Part shown: piece after piece, positions 1-3,540 of the stretch
Layout: every line of letters begins with the position of its first letter
Position numbering within the stretch: position 1 is the first letter of the stretch
Notes under the pieces: model-generated
Told to the model about the DNA's origin: nothing
The model's input: only the letters and a program-made list of their open reading frames with translations
Databases searched by the model: none
Position numbers and translations under genes: made by a program
Assembly (NCBI GenBank): GCA_026786225.1
Contig: JAJAYN010000390.1
Location: forward strand, 1 to 5,554
Length of the DNA stretch: 5,554 nt
Direction: 5' to 3'
Origin: Burkholderiales bacterium
GTDB taxonomy: Bacteria > Pseudomonadota > Gammaproteobacteria > Burkholderiales > Usitatibacteraceae

Positions 1-1
1 G

Positions 2-2479
2 GTTTCAACCACGTCGTGGCCTTTCTTCGCGCCCGCGCTTTGCGCGCTGGCGCTGCTTGGCGGATGCGCTGTCACGAGTACACCGAACATTTCGCCAACT
101 ACTGTGGACAGCGTTTCGACGGCGACCCCCGCCGTGCATCCGTGGGAGGCAAGGCGACAGCGAGCACTTTCGCGCCGGGTATTGGGGCAGGTTCCGGAAA
201 ATACTAGGTTCCTCGCTCTGCCGACCGTTGCCGTCGACTATTCGCGGGGGGACTGGCGTCCGGTAGGACCGAGTAATTTCACTGGCAAAGCCGCCAAGAT
301 TGCGCTGAGCCACCAATCGACGCAGGTACTTTACGTCGCGTCGATAATGGGTGGCGTCTGGTCGACTGCAGACGCAGGCCAAAACTGGCGTCAGATTACG
401 CCACGCATCAACAATCCTGACGGCTATTTTACGGTCGCCGTTTGGCCTGGCAATCACGATATCGTTGCAGTCGGCATTGGCAACCCGGACAAGCTGGGGC
501 GCGAAGGCGGGGCGCGCGGGCTCCTGCTGAGCACAGACGCGGGCGCCACATGGAAAGCCATTTCTCCGCCGGACCTCGGCACCGCACTCGTCAATCGCAT
601 CCTGTTCGATCCGGCGGACCGCAATCGCATGACCGTCGTCACGACTGACAAACTCTACCGAACCAGTGACGGCGGCGTCACCTGGCTGACGCTGAAGACG
701 TTCGTCCCAATCGGCGGCTGGGAAGGCATCCCCGACGTGGCGGTCCATCCGACCAACTACAACACACTCCTCGCTTCGCACCCGCAGTTGGGCGTGCAGC
801 GCTCCACGGATGGTGGAACCAGTTGGCAACAGGTCGCGATGAACGTCACCAATCTTGGCGTCACTGTCTTCGGCTGGGCAAAGAACGCGCCCGACACCGT
901 GTACCTGCAAACTTACCTAAGACCGGCCGGGCCGGCATTCAACGCGCGGGTCTGGCGATCCACCGATGGCGGTGCCACCTGGTCGTTTCGAAAAGAGCTC
1001 ACCGAGTTCCATCAGGGGCGGTACGATTTTTCCATCAACGTTAACCCGATAAATGCAGACAATGTGATCGCGGCCAATGCGAGTTACTCGGTGACGACCG
1101 ATGCCTTTACCACCTACACCGCCCAGTACACTACGGCTGTCGATTTGCTCGACGCGCAATTCTCGCCCGTCGATCCGACCATCGTTTATGCCGCCTCCGA
1201 CCAGGGCCTCTTCAGAATGACCGACGGCGGAATGGACATCGCCCTCGCGCAGCGCGCCGACACAGGGGTAAACACAATGCGGGCATTCAGCTTCGACGTC
1301 GCCGGTCCGCCAGCGAGTCGCATCGGCCTCGTGAATGCGGCGGATTACTTGACGTTTCGCGGCAATCTCGATTTGCCGAACGGTTGGACGAGAGCTGGCG
1401 GGTACGAATTCACCGCGCTGCATACGAGCCCACTCGATCCAGATCTGGTATTCGACACAGGCGGATCACAGCGCCTGCGGCGGAGCATCGACGCGGGCCT
1501 GAACTGGGAGGATGTTGAATATGCGGTTGCAGCACCTTCGCGAATGTATTACGGCCCGACGGCATTTCATCCCACGGACGCCAATATCGTCTATTCCGGC
1601 GAAGCGCAGATCTGGCGCTCGAACGCGAAAGGTGCCGCAGGCACCTGGGTGGCAATCGGTCCGCCAGACGGTACGCGCGTAAACGCGAGCCGTATGCGCG
1701 CAATTGTCGTGGCACCGTCCAACCCTGCCGTGATCTACGCGCTCGACGAATCCTGGTCCACACCGACCATGTACTACACGATAAACGCAGGACAGAGCTG
1801 GACGGCTGTCGCGCTCACCCAACCCTATCCGTTTCATATCGACATCGATCCGGCGAATCAGGCGCGGACGATTACCGGTTCGGCATTCGAGCTAACGCTT
1901 TGCACCAATTTCGGCAGCGATTGTCAGAGCATCCGGGCGCCGCTGGCACAGCTTGACACGGCTTACCGCTGGGTCCGTTTCGCACCCGGTTCCTCGCAGG
2001 AAATTTTCGTCGGGACGGATTTCGGTGTGTATGCCTCGTCCGATACGGGGGCCACGTGGCAGCGGGTGGGAGAGAATTTGCCCATGCGCACCGTCGTCGA
2101 ATTACGCAATCGCAATGGCATCTGGTACGCCGCGACGGACGCCGACGGTGTCTGGGAGCTTCGCAATGATGCCTATGGCCAACCGGGCGCAGCACCGATA
2201 CCGTCGGCAGCCTATTCGCCTGCGCAAGGCGGCATGGTGGTGAGCTGGAGTGCAGTGACCAATGCAAATGAATACATCGTCTACCGCGGTGGAAAGCAAT
2301 TGTTCCTCGGCAAGTCTGCCGATCGGAGCCACATCGATCGCACCGTCGTAGCGGGAAACAGTTACTGCTATTCGCTGGGCAGCGCCAACGCCAAGGGACT
2401 GGGCCCGCGATCAACCGAAACCTGCAAGATTGCGACGCCCGGCAGTATTGCGTCGATCCTGTTTTTCTTGCTGGATTGA
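2..2479 (+). CDS. Secreted lipoprotein with Asp-box (BNR) beta-propellers and C-terminal FN3-like domain, 5'-partial
   Basis: The frame is open from the left edge to TGA 2477-2479 (825 codons visible). Codons 20-67 read a hydrophobic stretch ending LLGGC, a lipobox with the lipidated Cys at 65-67, so the start lies upstream of the window; the GTG at 104 is an internal Val. Numbering from that GTG codon, Asp boxes of the S/T-x-D-x-G-x-T/S/N-W type occur near residues 87-95, 143-150, 187-194, 234-241, 286-293, 461-468, 559-566 and 645-652, with a degenerate copy at 371-376. That number and spread suggest two propellers, as in sortilin/VPS10 and GH74 xyloglucanases. Residues 700-778 resemble a fibronectin-III domain (MVVSWSAV, YIVYRGG, YCYSLGSANAKGLG). 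Apart from the lipid Cys there are only four cysteines (600, 607, 755, 774), perhaps two disulfides. The GH74 TD[VI]GG motif is replaced by IMGG (81-84), so an adhesive or binding role is as likely as hydrolysis. Outer-membrane attachment is inferred from Ala at +2. Substrate unknown. Confidence 0.9.
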   Translation, partial: VSTTSWPFFAPALCALALLGGCAVTSTPNISPTTVDSVSTATPAVHPWEARRQRALSRRVLGQVPENTRFLALPTVAVDYSRGDWRPVGPSNFTGKAAKIALSHQSTQVLYVASIMGGVWSTADAGQNWRQITPRINNPDGYFTVAVWPGNHDIVAVGIGNPDKLGREGGARGLLLSTDAGATWKAISPPDLGTALVNRILFDPADRNRMTVVTTDKLYRTSDGGVTWLTLKTFVPIGGWEGIPDVAVHPTNYNTLLASHPQLGVQRSTDGGTSWQQVAMNVTNLGVTVFGWAKNAPDTVYLQTYLRPAGPAFNARVWRSTDGGATWSFRKELTEFHQGRYDFSINVNPINADNVIAANASYSVTTDAFTTYTAQYTTAVDLLDAQFSPVDPTIVYAASDQGLFRMTDGGMDIALAQRADTGVNTMRAFSFDVAGPPASRIGLVNAADYLTFRGNLDLPNGWTRAGGYEFTALHTSPLDPDLVFDTGGSQRLRRSIDAGLNWEDVEYAVAAPSRMYYGPTAFHPTDANIVYSGEAQIWRSNAKGAAGTWVAIGPPDGTRVNASRMRAIVVAPSNPAVIYALDESWSTPTMYYTINAGQSWTAVALTQPYPFHIDIDPANQARTITGSAFELTLCTNFGSDCQSIRAPLAQLDTAYRWVRFAPGSSQEIFVGTDFGVYASSDTGATWQRVGENLPMRTVVELRNRNGIWYAATDADGVWELRNDAYGQPGAAPIPSAAYSPAQGGMVVSWSAVTNANEYIVYRGGKQLFLGKSADRSHIDRTVVAGNSYCYSLGSANAKGLGPRSTETCKIATPGSIASILFFLLD
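20..67 (+). other. Lipoprotein signal peptide (h-region and lipobox) of the propeller protein
   Basis: In the frame of the propeller gene, codons 20-67 encode PFFAPALCALALLGGC. This is a hydrophobic run followed by L-G-G-C, a good match to the signal peptidase II lipobox [LVI]-[ASTVI]-[GAS]-C. Cleavage would leave Cys (codon 65-67) as the first, lipidated residue of the mature protein, followed by Ala-Val-Thr-Ser-Thr. There is no Asp at +2, so export to the outer membrane rather than retention in the inner membrane is expected. The basic n-region and the start codon are cut off by the window edge. Confidence 0.75.
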
Positions 2480-2615
2480 GTGCGACCTGACCAGCATTGG
2501 CGGCCCTCTCCAGCCATTTGCGCGCCACGATGCCCGTGGATGCTGGTGTTTCTGTCATGGGAACTTCTATTTACCGCCGTTCGTGCTGATCCTTCGCTAC
2601 CTAAGGAAAGGGTAC

Positions 2616-2632
2616 GCTTCGCGTATCGAAGC
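2616..2632. repeat. Perfect 6-bp hairpin inside the intergenic repeat element
   Basis: GCTTCG (2616-2621) and CGAAGC (2627-2632) are perfect reverse complements around the 5-nt loop CGTAT. It has no T-tract on either side and is read as part of the larger inverted-repeat element rather than a terminator. Confidence 0.5.
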
Positions 2633-2668
2633 ACACCCAAGCTAAGCCTGACTATTCATGTGCAACAA

Positions 2669-2690
2669 GGCCCTTCGATACCTCAGGGCC
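2669..2690. repeat. Perfect 6-bp hairpin, right half of the intergenic repeat element
   Basis: GGCCCT (2669-2674) and AGGGCC (2685-2690) form a perfect stem around a 10-nt loop. The downstream sequence AACGGTAAAT has no T-run, so this is not a canonical intrinsic terminator for the upstream lipoprotein gene. It might still stop RNA decay or assist a Rho-type end, as REP hairpins can. Confidence 0.5.
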
Positions 2691-2718
2691 AACGGTAAAT
2701 GGGTTATTAGAAGTTCCC

Positions 2719-2871
2719 AAATTTATCGGCGAGCGAGCAACTAGGAGGTGTTTTTTGCCCCAAAGTCGCGTCGGTGCACGGGACTAACGCGCAGAGATAT
2801 CGAAGCAGCGCTATCTGAAGTATTATCGCCATGGTAATTTTTCGTTCGCTTCACTCGCCATTTTTGACCTC
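2719..2871 (+). other. Leader region ahead of the His-rich protein gene, no convincing gene
   Basis: This comparatively AT-rich stretch is where a promoter for the His-rich protein/receptor pair would be expected, but I find no convincing -35/-10 pair. It contains a perfect AGGAGG (2743-2748) with no ordinary start codon downstream of it. The only candidate is TTG 2755, which opens a 10-codon ORF ending at TAA 2785-2787. There is also a weak inverted repeat, ATTA-N9-TAAT (2822-2838), that could be an operator. From 2788 the reading frame of the downstream gene is open but has no ATG, GTG or TTG before 2872. Confidence 0.35.
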
Positions 2872-3399
2872 ATGCCCCACCTAAGCCTCCATGCGATTCA
2901 GCACACCCCGACGCAAATGATCCCGCTGCGGCGCGCGGTTGCGTTTCGCGGATTGGCGCTTTTGGTGCTCGTTGCGATTGCGCTTCAGGCGTTTGTTTCA
3001 ATGGGTTCGCGCATTGCGACGCGCATGCATTTCCACCTGGCTACGTCATCGGTGCAGAAACAGCATGCAGGCGAAGCGCATGATCCGGTCAAGACCGAAA
3101 CGGATGCCGATGCGCAAACGCAAACGCATTCGCATCCCCACGCGCATAGCCACCCGCACATTGCCAGCCACGAACACAGTGTGGAAAGTGATGATGTGGT
3201 GTATGTCGACACGCAAAAAAGCGAGTTGCCTTCAGGCCAGGCGACGAATCGTGTAGCACTCGATCTCGACGGGCTCCTGTTGCACCGGTATTCGCCTTCG
3301 GTTGAACCATCCACGAATCTGATTTTTGCGGAACATACGCAGCGATTCCGCTCGCGTGTTGAGCCGCCTCTGGAGCGACCGCCGCGCGTCGACAGCTAG
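2872..3399 (+). CDS. Small secreted or membrane-anchored His-rich protein, putative metal binding
   Basis: I do not recognise a named family with confidence. The 175-residue product has a basic segment (PLRRAVAFR, 18-26) and one hydrophobic helix at about 28-43, then a hydrophilic region predicted to be periplasmic. A His cluster at 86-102 alternates His with Ser, Pro or Ala (THSHPHAHSHPH at 85-96, then H100 and H102), the pattern of low-complexity Zn/Ni/Co/Cu-binding segments. The tail is Pro/Arg-rich (EPPLERPPR). There are no cysteines. The start is uncertain: ATG 2872 has no Shine-Dalgarno, and ATG 2917 (residue 16, MIPLRR) would give a tidier signal peptide but also lacks one. Whether the helix is cleaved (possibly after ALQA, residue 40) or stays as an anchor cannot be decided. 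The TonB receptor gene follows on the same strand, so a metal-buffering or handing-over role in the periplasm is inferred. Small His-rich proteins beside metal-efflux genes (CzcI-like) are an alternative comparison. Confidence 0.8.
   Translation: MPHLSLHAIQHTPTQMIPLRRAVAFRGLALLVLVAIALQAFVSMGSRIATRMHFHLATSSVQKQHAGEAHDPVKTETDADAQTQTHSHPHAHSHPHIASHEHSVESDDVVYVDTQKSELPSGQATNRVALDLDGLLLHRYSPSVEPSTNLIFAEHTQRFRSRVEPPLERPPRVDS
3124..3177 (+). repeat. His-codon-rich low-complexity segment
   Basis: This is the part of the His-rich gene encoding eight His among 18 residues (H86, 88, 90, 92, 94, 96, 100, 102). The DNA is built of short near-repeats such as ACGCAA, ACGCAT and TCGCAT beginning just upstream at about 3113. 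Such segments often vary in copy number between strains through slippage. That makes it a candidate length-variable metal-binding tract. Confidence 0.5.
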
Positions 3400-3466
3400 C
3401 GTCGCCTCCGGCAACAGGTGCGTCTCGCGCGCCTGTCCATTTTCAGCCCTGCCATCACGGCACCAT

Positions 3467-3489
3467 GCCTCGCGTCGCTTACGCGAGGC
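3467..3489 (+). terminator. Perfect 9-bp hairpin between the His-rich gene and the receptor gene
   Basis: GCCTCGCGT (3467-3475) pairs perfectly with ACGCGAGGC (3481-3489) around the loop CGCTT. A T-rich stretch (TTTTTATTT, 3505-3513) begins 15 nt after the stem, too far for a standard intrinsic terminator. It may be an imperfect terminator or attenuator that lowers read-through into the receptor gene, or an RNA processing/stability stem. The structure is certain; the function is a guess. Confidence 0.4.
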
Positions 3490-3514
3490 TGTGCGCGCGT
3501 TGAATTTTTATTTA

Positions 3515-3540
3515 GCCGGCATCCAGACCAGGATGCCGGC
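3515..3540 (+). promoter_or_regulatory. Perfect 10-bp hairpin at the receptor translation start
   Basis: GCCGGCATCC (3515-3524) pairs perfectly with GGATGCCGGC (3531-3540) around the 6-nt loop AGACCA. The ATG at 3533-3535, the best-placed ATG of the receptor frame, lies inside the 3' arm and would be fully paired. If instead TTG 3554 is the start, its GGAGAG ribosome site (3543-3548) sits 2 nt beyond the stem base. Either way the stem is positioned to affect initiation. A T-run (3551-3555) follows 10 nt after the stem, so a weak terminator is a less likely reading. Confidence 0.5.

Larger units (their letters stand above)
2559..2718. repeat. Imperfect inverted-repeat element with internal hairpins (REP/BIME- or MITE-like)
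   Basis: The outer arms are GGGAACTTCTA (2559-2569) and its exact reverse complement TAGAAGTTCCC (2708-2718). A second matched block is ATTTACC (2569-2575) against GGTAAAT (2694-2700), with 7 extra bases on the right side. Further inward, CCGTTCGTGCTGA (2577-2589) pairs 10/13 with TCAGGGCCAACGG (2683-2695). Inside lie near-identical direct copies CCTTCGCTACCTAAGG (2591-2606) and CCTTCGATACCTCAGG (2672-2687), 14/16 identical and each imperfectly self-complementary. The core resembles the CCCTTCGA...CTCAGG...AACGG extragenic palindromes scattered through many proteobacterial genomes (from memory, not searched). No transposase and no obvious target-site duplication are present. It fills most of the gap between two genes of the same strand. 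A REP pair, a degenerate MITE or a structured 3' UTR are all possible. Confidence 0.5.

Noticed and set aside
5..910. 301-codon open frame on the minus strand
   Set aside because: It lies wholly antisense to the lipoprotein gene, whose Asp-box repeats prove the + strand. The translation is Arg/Ala-rich with no recognisable domain, typical of GC-rich shadow frames.
917..1423. Minus-strand open frame of 168 codons
   Set aside because: Antisense shadow of the propeller gene; no motif, no ribosome site and no independent support.
1872..2558. Minus-strand open frame of 228 codons crossing the end of the lipoprotein gene
   Set aside because: Arg/Cys/Pro-rich low-quality translation, mostly antisense to the FN3-like domain; no recognisable family.
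2669..2690. Intrinsic terminator for the lipoprotein gene
   Set aside because: The stem is perfect but no T-tract follows it, and it is part of the larger repeat nearly 200 bp after the stop codon.
2430..2698. Short plus- and minus-strand frames over the intergenic repeat
   Set aside because: They coincide with the inverted-repeat element and have no ribosome site or protein features.
3111..3177. Short tandem repeats as a CRISPR-like array
   Set aside because: The repeats are hexamer-scale and lie in frame within a His-rich coding segment; there are no spacers.
3400..3532. Cobalamin or other known riboswitch ahead of the TonB receptor
   Set aside because: Receptor genes are often B12-riboswitch controlled, but I see no B12 box or other conserved riboswitch core, only two simple hairpins.
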